Positions 46,066 to 57,039 of a DNA stretch of 64,000 nucleotides are shown here, piece after piece. The notes beneath the pieces are model-generated. The model saw nothing but the letters and a program-made list of their open reading frames with translations. It ran no database searches and was not told the DNA's origin. The first letter of the stretch is position 1. The number at the start of each line of letters is the position of its first letter. Both the position numbers and the translations under genes were made by a program. The stretch is from the NCBI RefSeq assembly GCF_902686445.1, contig NC_062222.1:45055292-45119291 (forward strand), read 5' to 3'. Source of the DNA: Sciurus carolinensis (taxonomy: Eukaryota; Chordata; Mammalia; Rodentia; Sciuridae).

Positions 46066-47297
46066 TTTCTTTTTTAATTTGTTCTAATTAGTTATATATG
46101 ACAGTAGAATGCACTTTGACACATCATACATAAACGACATATAACTTCTCATTCTTCTGGTTGTACATGTTATAGAATCATACTAGTCCTGTAGACATAT
46201 ATACACATAGGGTAATAACCTCCAATTCATTCTACTAATCTTCCTACCCCCACATCTCCTCCCCTCCCTTCTCTCCCTTCTGTCTAATCCAGAGTACCTC
46301 TATTCTTTCCTAGCCCCTGGTCCCTTTATTGTGAATTATTGTGAATCCCTGTATCTGAGAAAACATTGGTCCTTTGGTTTTCAGGGTTTGGATTATTTCA
46401 CTTAGCATAAAATTCTCCAGCTCCATCCCTTTACTGGCTAATACCATCATTTCATTCTTACTGAAGGCTGAATAATATTCCATAGTGTACATATACCATA
46501 TTTTCTTGATCCATTCATCTGTTGATGGACATCTAAGTTGGTTCCAAAGTTTAGCTATTGTGAGTTGAGCTGTTATAAACATTGATGTGTCTACATCAAT
46601 GTGGTGTGTTGATTTTAAGTCCTTTGGGTATAAACTGAGGAGAGGGAAAACTGGGTCAAATGGTGGTTCCATTCCAAGTTTTCTGAGGAATCTCCATACT
46701 ACTTTCAGAGTGGTTGCACCAATTTGCAGTCCCACCAGCAATGTATGAGTGTAGCTTTTCCCCCATATCCTCAACAACATTTATTGTTTCTTGTATTCTT
46801 GATAATTGCCATTCTGACTGGGGTGAGATAAAATCCTAGAGTATTTTTGATTATCATTTCCCTAATGGCTAGGGATGTTGAATATATTTTCATATTTTCA
46901 TTGATCAATTGTATATTTTCTTCTGTGAAATGTGTGTTCAGTTCCTTAGCCCATTTATTGATTGAGTTATTTGTATTTTTGGTGATAAGTGTTTTTTTTT
47001 TTTTTTGAGTTCTTTATATATACTGGAGATTAGTGCTCTATCTGAGGTTCATGTGGTAAAGATTTTCTCCCATTCTGTAGGCTCTCTCTTCACATTGTTG
47101 ATTGTTTTCTTTGCTGATAAAAAGCTTTTTAGTTTGAATCCATCCCATTTATTGATTCTTGATTTTACTTCTTGTGCTTTAGGAGTCTTGTTAAGGAAGT
47201 CACATCCTGAGCCAACTTGGTGGAGATTTGAACCTACTTTTTCTTCTATTAGGCTCAAAGTCTCTGTTCTAGTGCCTAAGTCTTTGATTGACTCTTA
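46066..47297 (-). mobile_element. 5'-truncated L1 3' end
   Basis: The inverted 3' UTR is 'gttctaattagttatatatg', a C-rich tract and a short tandem repeat (ttgtgaatta/ttgtgaatcc). On the minus strand the ORF2 C-terminus is readable: [50 protein letters not shown]. Further upstream comes KTPKAQEVKSRINKWDGFKL. Stops and shifts break it, and the copy ends at 47297. It is the older 3' UTR type seen at 20884. No clear target duplication was found. Confidence 0.85.
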
Positions 47298-47734
47298 ATG
47301 CCTAACTATATTATAGTGTATAACATCTCCTAATCATGATTTTGGAAAGGAAATCTTTATTAATTGTGTAAATGAACTGTGAGAAGAAGTTGTTTCCCAA
47401 GTAGAAGAATCTGCAGAGAGATGGTGGCCAAGGAGGAGAGAGTTCTAAGAATTCCAAGTACAAGACAAGTCTGAAGACAACCAGGTTGACTCCCCAGGTC
47501 TGTGCCCTTTGTATAGCACTCTTGTTTTCTCTGGTTGCCATTTAAGTAATTGATAAAATGGCTTCTGGTGGTGGTAATAACACTGCCATTCTCAAAGGCA
47601 TTTTACTCAGGGGTGAATGGTTTAAGACTCAAAACACACAAAGTTGTAATGGAAGTGAAATAGATATTATCTCGAAAGAGCCATCTCCTTGGTCAACCAG
47701 TCTTAGAAACCCTGAAATGTTATAGTAAAGTTCA
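47298..47734. other. Unassigned sequence
   Basis: Nothing recognised. Confidence 0.5.
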
Positions 47735-47825
47735 ATACACACTTTTTACTTGATAGATGAGGACAAAGGATCCCAGAGAGTTAAGAGGTTTTTTCTGTAG
47801 ATACAGTACTCAGAGTTTTAACTGT
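47735..47825 (-). repeat. MIR SINE fragment, inverted
   Basis: The text 'tttttacttgatagatgagg', 'acaaaggatcccagagag' and 'tacagtactcagag' resembles inverted MIR. Confidence 0.45.
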
Positions 47826-47867
47826 GGTGAGTTGCGGGGGTGGTGTGTAATATATGCATCTTAATCA

Positions 47868-48215
47868 GATTGGACTATTATAACAGTACCACAGACTGGA
47901 TAGCTTAAACAATAAAAAATTTCCACAGTTTTGTAGGATGGTAAGTTCAAGATAAAAGTACAAGCATGTTTGGTGTTTGGTGATAACATCTTATTCATTT
48001 GCTGATGGCTATCTTCCCATAGCATCCTCACATGGGAAAGAGAAATCATCTCTCCCATGTGTCTCATAAGATGATTAATCTCAATCATGAGAATCCTGTG
48101 CTCATGACCTAATACCCTCCTGAAATTTCCACCTTTATACAATCACTCCATGGATTAAAATTTCAATGTACAAATTTGGGGAGGGTTCACAAACTTTTAC
48201 TCCATAATGATGTGT
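47868..48215 (-). mobile_element. MLT1/MaLR-type LTR, inverted
   Basis: The phrases 'ggactattataacagtacca', 'actggatagcttaaacaata', 'tgacctaataccctcctgaa' and 'acaaatttggggagggttca' are those of an inverted MLT1-like LTR. The 93-codon minus frame inside it has no protein features. Confidence 0.7.
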
Positions 48216-48720
48216 CTCTGGCTATGCAAAATTTATGTGTGTATGTGAGGTGGTGTGGTAAAGAAACTTCTTTCCTTCTTCAGCTTCCTCACCTATGATT
48301 TTCCTCATCTTATCAATGCCTATTTGCATAATCACTAAAATATTCGTGTAGGATATTTTTTCTTATAATATGTCTAGAAAATATTTGGTTGTCTGAATTG
48401 GTCAGGATATTTCACTTGTTTTTTGTGAGAAAGAATAGAGAAGTGAGGTTATAGGGTGACAAAAACACATTTCCTATCCTTCTGAAGATGTTAGTGTGCT
48501 GGGTAGTATAAAACTTGATCAAATGTCACATAAGCACATCAAAGTATACAGACTATAAGTGATTAAAAATACATGTATTGTGAGAACAGAATGAGATCCC
48601 ATTTTGCAGAATGGGAGTTCAGAGATCTTTCTGAGTATGTAACTTTAAAGTTGACGAGTACAAGTTGCATAGTACAAAGTAGGCATCCATGCCAGCAATT
48701 ATTGTTTTACATAATAATGT
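48216..48720. other. Unassigned sequence
   Basis: Nothing recognised. Confidence 0.5.
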
Positions 48721-48724
48721 AATT

Positions 48725-49541
48725 ATTTACATTCCCATTGGTTGCCATTCTAACTGCATTGAGATGAAATCTCAGTATAGTTTTGGTTTGTATTTCCTTG
48801 AGTGTTAAGGATATTGAATATCTTTTCATATATTTGTTGACCATTTGTATTTCTTCTTTTGAGAAATGTATGTTTAGATCATTTGCCCATTTATTGATTT
48901 TTTTGGCATTAAATTTTTTTAGTTCTTTATATATGCTGGATATTAATCCCCCGTTGGAAGAGCAGCTGGCAAAGATCTTCTCTCATTCTGTAGACTCTTT
49001 CTTCATGCTTTTGTTTCTTTTACTGTGCAGAACTTTTTAATTTGATGTCATTTCACTTACTGACACTTGGTTTTATTTCTTGAGTTTTGGGAGTCTTATA
49101 AGGAGTTGATACTGCACCTATATGTTGCAGAGTTGCCCTTAAGTTTCCTTTCAGTGGTTAAAGTGTTTTTGTCTAACTCCTAGGCCTTTGATCCACTTGG
49201 AGTTGACTTTTGTTCAGGTTAAGAGATAGAGATCTAGTTTCATTCTTCTACATAGGTATCTCTAGTGTTTGCAGCACCATTTGTTAAAAAGACCATTTTT
49301 TCTTCATGTTTTTGGCACTTTGTCAAGTATCAGATAACTGTATTTACATGAGTTTGTCTCTGTTCCTTCTATTCAATTCTAATGTTTGTTTTTATACCAA
49401 TACCATGCTGTTTTTATTACTATAGCTGTGTATTGTAATTTGAGGTCAGATATTGTGTTGTTTTCAGTATTGTTTTTTATTGCTCAGAATTCCTTTGGCT
49501 ATCCTGGGTTATTTATTCTTCAATGTGAATTTTAGATATAC
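48725..49541 (-). mobile_element. 5'-inverted part of a twin-primed L1
   Basis: The minus strand reads decayed ORF2, corresponding to about 28850-29693 of the long plus-strand L1. Recognisable inverted phrases include 'ccatttattgatttttttgg', 'agttctttatatatgctgga', 'ctgtagactctttcttcatg' and 'accaataccatgctgttttt'. It abuts the plus-strand L1 3' part at 49541/49542. Confidence 0.75.
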
Positions 49542-50290
49542 TTTACATTTTTGGTGGGGATGCAAATTAGTACAACCACTGTGAATAGCAATATGGAGAT
49601 TAAAGACTAGGAATGGAAGCACTATACAACCCAATTATCTCACTCCTCGGTATTTATCTGAGAGAACTCAAATTAGTATTCTGTAGTGATATTTATAGCA
49701 GTACAATTCACAATGGCCGAGTTAGGGAATCAGTCTAGGTATCCATTAACAGACAAATAAAGAAAATGTGTCATGTACATACTCAATGGAGATTTACTCA
49801 GCCATAAAGAAGAATGAAATTTTGTTATTTACTGGTAAATGAATGGAACCGAAGAACATTATGCTAAATGAAGTTGCCAGACTCAAGAAAGTCAAGTGTC
49901 AAATGTTTTCTCTCCTATGTGGAAGCTAGAGAGAGAGGGGGAAAAAAGGAATTTGAAAAGGGGATCTTATGAAAATAGAAGGGAGACCAATCAAGTAGAG
50001 GAAAGGGAGGATGGGAGAGCATGAGGAAATACTGAGGAATGAAATCTACCAAATTATGCTATGTCCATGTCTGAATATTCCACACTGATTCCTACTAACG
50101 TATGATTATAATGCATGAGTCAAAATCATCCTCATCATCATTAAAGAGATATTAGTAGAGTAGAACAAACAGATCAGGGCAAGGGAAGAGAGAAGGGAAA
50201 GCAAAGATACTGGGGAATGAGAGTGATCAAGTTTCATTATGTGCATGTAGATATGGCATAATATATCCCACTATTAAGTATAATTATGAT
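49542..50290 (+). mobile_element. 3' part of the same twin-primed L1
   Basis: The plus strand reads 'ttggtggggatgcaaattag', 'atctcactcctcggtattt', 'tcacaatggccgagttagg', 'actcagccataaagaagaat' and 'aggaaagggaggatgggag', which is the ORF2 end and 3' UTR of an older L1. Two related units in the UTR (about 49980-50115 and 50165-50290) suggest an internal tandem duplication. Together with 48725-49541 it forms an L1 with a 5' inversion. Confidence 0.75.
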
Positions 50291-50291
50291 G

Positions 50292-50319
50292 AAATAATAA
50301 TAATAATAATAATAATAAT
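50292..50319 (+). repeat. (AAT)n microsatellite at L1 tail
   Basis: About nine AAT units mark the probable A-tail end of the L1. Confidence 0.85.
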
Positions 50320-50629
50320 GAGGTTAGAAAGGAAAAAAAATTCTAGGCAAAGGGATAAGTGCACAAAAATGAAGTCCCCAAAAGGCCTGATTCATAGTGT
50401 TGAGTTGGTGAACGTGGTATAAGGTGAGGCTTGAGAGGTATGTGTACACTAGATGATGGAAAAGTCTGGACCAATAGTGTTTTACTTTTGATAGAGCAAC
50501 TTTAAAAAGAGTTTTAAATAAAGATATTAGAAGGTCCAACTAATATTTTGAAGATAGACATTTAATTGGCTTAAGGAGAGTTGATGGGCTGAGGTTAAAA
50601 ATAGAATTGACCCTAAACAATTTAGAAAG
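50320..50629. other. Unassigned sequence
   Basis: Nothing recognised. Confidence 0.5.
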
Positions 50630-50752
50630 ACTGACTCGAATTTTTTTTAAAATACAAAAACAAAAAAAAAAAAAAAAGGAAAGAAAGCAAGTGATTAAAT
50701 GACCCTGTATTCAATCCCTAGTACTAAAAAAATAAAATAAAATAAAATAAAC
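50630..50752 (+). mobile_element. SINE remnant, ID half
   Basis: An A-rich linker is followed by 'agcaagtgattaaatgaccc' and 'tattcaatccctagtacta', then (AAAAT)n. It is the decayed ID half of the B1-ID SINE type, with B box ttcaatccc. Confidence 0.6.
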
Positions 50753-51370
50753 AGAATTAAACATATGGTAGAGTGTTTTTGGGTTCAGCTAAAAAAGTGA
50801 AGGTATTGGGGGAAAATGAAGAAGGCTTAGATTATTTGGTAGAGAGATAATAAAGTCTTGAATTGGCATAGTGGTAGTTATAAAAGGGTTGTGAACAAAT
50901 TTAAGATATTTTTTTCTTGTGGAATCAACAGATATTGTCTACCTTGTGGACAAGGGACTGTCAAGAGTAGCTTAAATTTCTATTATGTGCAGCTGTGTGG
51001 ATAAGGTACTATTGCTGGTTTGAATACTGGAAGAGAAGCTGCTTCAGCAGGGATTAATACTGGATTGTAGCTACTTAATGACATGAAAACAAAGGCAAAG
51101 CTTCAGTTTAATTCCTTCAGGGGATGTTTCTTCAATAAACTCTGCTATAGGTAAAACCTTGGTGTACGTGTTGTGGCTGATAAAAATACGTTCAGCATAT
51201 GATTACTGCTCCTCAAGATCTTCCAGCAAGGACAACTGCAAGGTATAATTTGGGGATTATGGTGGGCTTGTTTTCATAGAAGTTCCAAGACCAGCTTTGA
51301 AATGTAGACTTCAGTACTCAGTTTTCTCATTTATAGAATCATATGACATACATAAGTATAGTCAATAGAC
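50753..51370. other. Unassigned sequence
   Basis: Nothing recognised. Confidence 0.5.
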
Positions 51371-51374
51371 TGAA

Positions 51375-51512
51375 GGCAACAGCCTTACCTTGGAGTTTAT
51401 TAAAAATGTAAACTTTCAAGCTCCACCTCAGAGCTTCTGAGTCACGTGTCATACTGGTAATTAGTATGAACATTACATTTTAAGAATTGTCATTTTAGAT
51501 GGTGGTTTCCCA
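51375..51512 (+). repeat. MER5-type hAT-Charlie element
   Basis: The phrases 'ggagtttattaaaaatgtaa', 'actttcaagctccacctcag' and 'cttctgagtcacgtg' follow MER5, ending near 'gatggtggtttccca'. Confidence 0.6.
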
Positions 51513-51751
51513 CCTTCCAAACTCTGTACCTTTGAAGCTGAGTTACCTCCTTTACTCATGAAAATCTTGCGAGTGCATTTGACCTATCTTTGACAATGAG
51601 ACTAAAGAGAGAGGCCAGAGCACTGTGGATATAATCAACAAGTCAATTCTAGAAACCAGATGGAACGTTATGTAGCAGAGTGGGTATTTCCTAGCCAGGA
51701 AAAGGAGATGCGATATGTTTCCTCTTATTTGACTAAAACTTGATAGCAATA

Positions 51752-51803
51752 ATATATACAATTATATATGTATATACACATACATATACATATATATATG
51801 TGT
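51752..51803 (+). repeat. (TA)n/(CA)n microsatellite
   Basis: Mixed TATA, CATA and TGTG units. Confidence 0.8.
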
Positions 51804-54085
51804 GTAACTCTCTGTGTGTATGAATGTCTAATAGACTTCATATTAGGCTTCAGATTTCCACTTATTCTATTTGGGACAAAACTTTCGATCATTGGTAGAC
51901 TGGAAATGTAATCCATTTCATGGTCAGTAATCCAGAATTTGTACGAGGATAACTGGTAAAACTATAATATATAACTTATAATTCATAATCCATAGTAATT
52001 AGATATCACAATGTTTATTATTATTATTATTTTTTATTTATGAGGATACAGTGGTGGTATTCATATTTAATAAAGCATTGTTTGATATGTTTTATGATAG
52101 TAAAACTAAAGATACAAATTAAATATAAAGTTATGCATTCAATACTATATAACATTTAAAGTTTCCTTTATCAATAATATATTACATATTTTGATAGGTA
52201 GAGTAAACAAATCTTTATATTTAAACATTATGGTAGTAAAATTTTGTTTTATTTATTTACTTTGGATACTGGGGATTGAACTTAGTTTTGTTCTATTTTT
52301 AAAGTGTATAAAGATTAATCATATGACCTATTTACTTTTGTTTATATGTACTGCAGAAAAAATATAAAAATCCAAATTCAGAAATCATGTAATTAATATA
52401 TAATTATTTTCTGTGAAAAATAATGTTCACACTATAGAAATAATTGCCTTTAGATGGTGATCTTATCTCCTTTTAAAACATTATTTAATTGAAATAAATT
52501 TATACAAGTTTTTTTTTAATTTGTCAAATTTATCTACTTAATTATCACCTACTTAATTATCTACTGGGTTGATTTTTCCAGGGGAAAAATATCAGCACAT
52601 TTGGATAAATATACTCAGAAGTAAAACATTATGAACAACTATTCTAAAGATTCATATGAACTGGGTGTAATATAAATTGTGTAGCTTTTAATATATTTAA
52701 AGATACCTTCTGTGAAAAGTGAAACTTGTAGGCAACATATGCATTTTAGCTCATTTATGTATTTGTTCCCTATTGTATAGGAAAAAAGGCAATATTTACT
52801 TATTTTTAGTTACTTATAAATATAAATTTTATTTGATTTACTTTTAAATATAAATGTATATTTATATTTTTCTAATATAATTTAAAAATTTTTAATGGGC
52901 ATTTGAGTTGCTTACCCACATAGATGATAGGTTCTTAAATAATTAAAAGTCCAATTCTTTCTTCTTTTTTTAAATACAGCATATTATTAATTGAGATGGA
53001 ATAGGCATCAATTATTGACACTAATCAACTATACAATAAACAAATATGCTTCCTTAATTTTCTTCTAATTTTTATTTTGATAATTTGGAGAAATTGATAT
53101 ATTCTGGTACTAAATAACATTTGAGTGATTTCAACTTTATCTTAAAACTGTATAATGCCTATTCTTTACTGACAAATTTTATGTATATTATTACTAAAGA
53201 AAAATTCCATGTACAATACTTATTTGCAATGTCCTACATTAAGAACTTTTACAAATCAAAAAAATAAAGAAAAAGAAAAATTTCAAATATAACCTTTTAT
53301 TCTTAAGTTAATTCCATTAACTTGAAAAGAGATAAAGCAAAATATTTATAATTCAACATTGAACCCAGGGTTTCTTGGTACAATCTTTGTAAAGTTATTT
53401 CTTTTCTTCTACCTTTCATTTCTTCTGCTTAAAGAAATTATTGGAGATACTTTAATCAGTTTTGATGTGTTCATACATGCCTAATAAATCTTTCCTTTAT
53501 TAATGTACTAATAAGTCTTATAATCCTTAAAATGGATTGTGGGCTCAAGCTGTCTTTGTTTACTTCTGAACTCTCCATGGCAACCACAGAGACAAACTTG
53601 CAAGACTGCAGATGAATTAAGATGCTGGAGAATACAGTTAATAATTACCTGTTTTCACATCAGTATGTCTCAGTCTCTCTCTTTCTTTCTCATTATTGTT
53701 CTGTGTATGCTCAATTGAATTTTCCAATATCAGTGGATATAAATGCTTCTTTCCAGGATGAGCATTGAAAACATAAAACATTAAGTCCTACTATTTTCAC
53801 CTCTATCCTAAGAAAAAGTCTATGAATACATCCAAGAGTAGGAAAAGGAGTGGATTTTAGGAATGGTATAGTGAAGCTTCTGGGTGTTATGATCAGTAAT
53901 GAAAGTGGAAGGAAATTAGTTTGAAATTTTTAAAGACTGGTGATTGTAGAGTCCAAACAAAAAGTTAAACCCCAGGTGAATGGAATTATTACACCAGTGG
54001 CAAATTTTCAGCAGATATAATGTTTACGTTATTTAAAAAATATGCTTACAAAATATTAAATATCTCTTTCCAAAGATTTCTAGTT
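51804..54085. other. Unassigned, very AT-rich sequence
   Basis: An inverted ID-like scrap ('tggatactggggattgaact') lies near 52260-52282. Otherwise nothing was recognised. Confidence 0.5.
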
Positions 54086-54098
54086 TGGTTAATTTTTA
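54086..54098 (+). repeat. L1 target site duplication, left copy
   Basis: TGGTTAATTTTTA is repeated exactly at 54895-54907. Confidence 0.85.
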
Positions 54099-54484
54099 TT
54101 TATTTATTTAAATTTATTTTTATTGTACACAAATGGGATACATACTGTTTCTCTGTTTGTACATGAAATAAAGGCATACCATTTGTGTAATCATACTTTT
54201 ACATAGGATAATAGTGTTTGATTCATTCTGTTATTTTTTCCTCCCCCCCACCCCTCCCACCCCTCTTTTCCCTCTACACAGTTCCTCTTTCCTCCATTCT
54301 TACCTCCTTCCCACCCCCCACTGTGTGTCATCATCCACTGATCAGGGAGATCATTCATCCTTTGGATTTTTGAGATTGGCTTATCTCACTTAGCATGATA
54401 TTCTCCAATTTCATCCATTTGCCTGCAAATGTCATAATTTTATTATTCTTTATGGCTGAGTAATATTCCATTGTATATATATAT
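54099..54484 (-). mobile_element. Twin-primed L1, 3' part (outer piece)
   Basis: The inverted L1 3' UTR and ORF2 end: 'attgtacacaaatgggatac', 'cctcccacccctcttttccc', 'ttatctcacttagcatgata', 'ctgagtaatattccattg'. At the tatata run it is interrupted by a foreign 179-bp block and continues from 54664. Confidence 0.85.
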
Positions 54485-54663
54485 AATAGTATTGAATCTT
54501 ATTGATACTATGTTTTTCTCCATTATATATAGACATATAATAAAGTTTAATTTATAAATTAGGCACAGTAAGAAATTAATAACAATTAATAATAAATGGA
54601 ACAATTATAACAACATACAGTAATAAAATTTAAGTAAATGTGGTCTCTCTTTCTCTTCTTGTT
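54485..54663 (-). repeat. Inverted copy of Tigger-like segment inserted in L1
   Basis: This 179-base block is the reverse complement of 56782-56960, of equal length with about three substitutions. It has no terminal inverted repeats, no A tail and no target duplication. It is lodged inside the tatata run of the L1. The donor copy lies in continuous Tigger-like sequence, so this copy is the derived one. Confidence 0.9.
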
Positions 54664-54719
54664 ATATATATATACCATAGTTTCTTTATCCATTCATCAA
54701 TTGAAGGGCATCTAGGTCA
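54664..54719 (-). mobile_element. Twin-primed L1, 3' part (inner piece)
   Basis: The text 'atatatataccatagtttc', 'tttatccattcatcaattg' and 'aagggcatctaggt' is inverted ORF2 that directly continues the L1 interrupted at 54484. Confidence 0.85.
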
Positions 54720-54894
54720 GATAGAGCACTAATCTCCAGAATCTATAAAAAACTCAAAAAACTCTACACCAAGAATACAAATAACCCAATCAACAAATGG
54801 GCTAAGGAAATGAACAGACACTTCACAGAAGAAGATCTACAAAAAATCAACAGACATATGAAAAAATGTTCAACATCTCTAGTAATAAGAGAAA
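54720..54894 (+). mobile_element. Twin-primed L1, inverted 5' part
   Basis: The plus strand reads 'cagatagagcactaatctcc', 'tctacaccaagaatacaaat', 'cacttcacagaagaagatct' and 'gttcaacatctctagtaata', which is ORF2 matching 29453-29632 of the plus-strand L1. It is opposite in orientation to 54099-54719. About 310 bases of ORF2 between the two parts are missing, as usual at twin-priming junctions. The exact target duplication follows at 54895-54907. Confidence 0.9.
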
Positions 54895-54907
54895 TGGTTA
54901 ATTTTTA

Positions 54908-55640
54908 AAATGGGATTCAAATAAAAAATAGATTCTCATAATTTTTTATATAATGGTCTGACTCAAGTCTGAAAAGAATTATGTAAAGAACTGTAACAAG
55001 TATTCTTGTTTCTATTTTGTTCATATTATTATATTTTATAATATTGTTTATATTTTCCATGATGTCTTTTTACAATTTAGTAGCTAATTTGATATTAATA
55101 TTTTCTTATGCATAAAGTTTCTTTTAGTTTAAAATCTAGCAATATAGTATTTTCTTTGAGAATTTGTTAAAAATAGAAACTTTTATAGTGTGATAAAAAT
55201 TGAAATCTTAAAATGTATTTTTATGTGACTTTATATCCAAATTAGCTTCAAAATGTTGCATAGACCTTTTTGAGCACTATATTTGTAATACTGATTGTGA
55301 TCCTATTCAGTATACATAAATATTTATGAATGCATGTGGATGCATATGGACAAAATATGCTTGCCTGAAAAATATTTAATTATTGTATTAGTAAATGAAT
55401 TTTTACCATGAAGTAGAGCCGTATGTGATATCTGAAGAACATTCAATATCAGGAACTGGGCCTAAGGAAAGAATAAGATATTATTACAAAGCCTACTGTA
55501 ATTATCACAAAGAATATGTGGAAAAGGGAAACAGTAAATTATTAAGGTGCAGTTTACTTGACATGTATATTATTCTATTCAGATGTTTGAAGTTACATAT
55601 TTGTGCTGCAATGCTTCAGAATGTTTATTGCTTAAAAAAC
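54908..55640. other. Unassigned AT-rich sequence
   Basis: An 83-codon plus-strand frame (55395-55646) has no recognisable domain and runs towards the SINE, so I treat it as chance. Confidence 0.5.
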
Positions 55641-55649
55641 ATCTAACTA

Positions 55650-55782
55650 GGGCTGGAGGTGTAGAGCAGGGAGACAGTGCTTGTCTGGCATGTGTGAGGC
55701 ACTGGGTTCGATCCTTAGCACCACATAAAAATAAATAAATAAAATAAAGGTATTTTTAAAAGATACAATAAAGTTAACAAAA
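55650..55782 (+). mobile_element. ID element with (AAAT)n tail
   Basis: It reads ggctggaggtgtagagcagg to the B box ggttcgatcc and 'ttagcaccacataaaaataa'. The tail is AAATA units. The target duplication atctaacta occurs at 55641-55649 and 55783-55791. The A box is altered, but the B box is perfect. Confidence 0.85.
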
Positions 55783-55791
55783 ATCTAACTA

Positions 55792-56355
55792 TAGAAGAAG
55801 CTAAGAAATTGAATACCTAAGATGTAATCACTTCTATATTCCATGGAGTATAGAAAATTTCCTTATCCTAACATGTAACACTGAACTGGACATAATCAAC
55901 AAGCAAATATTTCAGAAGGCTGAGATATATTTAATGGTAGGGTTTTTATCTTAAAAAATTACATACTATACATCAAGTTTTCACAATATATTTTATCTTA
56001 TTTCTAATATCTTATTAAAATATTCTTTATTTCACATTCTACCAAGTATGAGAAAAGTTTCACAGAATATTTAAAGGTTTTCATTTTTTCACTTTGTCCC
56101 TTCCTATGATGTATTTTTACTTGGAAATTTTTTCAGAAAGCATGAATCTTACCTGTTTATTTTCTCCAGGTGAATTATGAAAAACAAAAATGAACGAAAT
56201 TAGGAGTCAACCATCCCATTGTGATTTATGGTTCTAAATTAGAAGAATCATAATTTGAAATTAAGGTATAATAATCTCCCATGAAATTTCCTTAAAGCTA
56301 AAAGTTTTCTATTGAGACAGATTTTGTATTAAACACAATGGAAATGTTATCATTG
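55792..56355. other. Unassigned sequence
   Basis: Nothing recognised. Confidence 0.5.
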
Positions 56356-56357
56356 TA

Positions 56358-57035
56358 TAGTAGTTCCCCTTATCCCCAGTTTCACTTTCTAAGGTTTCAG
56401 GGTCAGTAGTGGTCTAAACATTTCAAATGGAAAATTCCAGAAATAATCAATTCATAGGTTTCATATTGTGTGCTGTTCTGTGTAGCAAGATGAAAACTCT
56501 CACTCTCCTCCTCCATTCTTCCCAGGTTGAATCATCCTTGTTCAGTGCATCCACCCTGTATACACTACCATCCCCATTAGTCACTTACTACCCATCTCGC
56601 TATCTTATTGACTGTTGTGATATGACAGTGCTTATGTTAGAATAGCTCTCATTTTACTTAATAATGGTCCCAAAGCACAAAAGTAGTGAGACTGGCAATT
56701 CACCTATGCCAAAGAATAGTCATAAGTTGATTCACTTAAGTAAAGAAGAAAAAGAACAATAAGATATTTTAAGGAATGTAAAACAAGAAGAGAAAGAGAG
56801 ACCACATTTACTTAAATTTTATTACTGTATGTTGTTATAATTGTTCCATTTATTATTAATTATTATTAATTTCTTACTGTGCCTAATTTATAAATTAAAC
56901 TTTATCATATGTCTATATATAAGGGAGAAAAACATAGTATCAATAAGATTCAATACTATTTGCACTTTCAGGCATCCACTGGGAATCTGCTGTATTTCCT
57001 AATCCTATCAGGAAAAATGGCAGCTTTTCCATGTG
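56358..57035 (+). mobile_element. Tigger/pogo-type DNA transposon, non-autonomous
   Basis: The left end reads 'agtagttccccttatcccca', then 'gtttcactttctaaggtttc'. The right end contains 'actttcaggcatccactggg' and 'tgtatttcctaatcctatc', which reads as a decayed inverted match of the left terminus. This is the architecture of old Tigger-derived elements with CAGTAGTCCCC-type ends. No transposase frame survives. Its part 56782-56960 is the donor of the block at 54485. Confidence 0.55.
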
Positions 57036-57039
57036 GAGT

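Noticed and set aside
55395..55646. An 83-codon plus-strand frame as a small gene
   Set aside because: No recognisable motif, no promoter context, and AT-rich surroundings.
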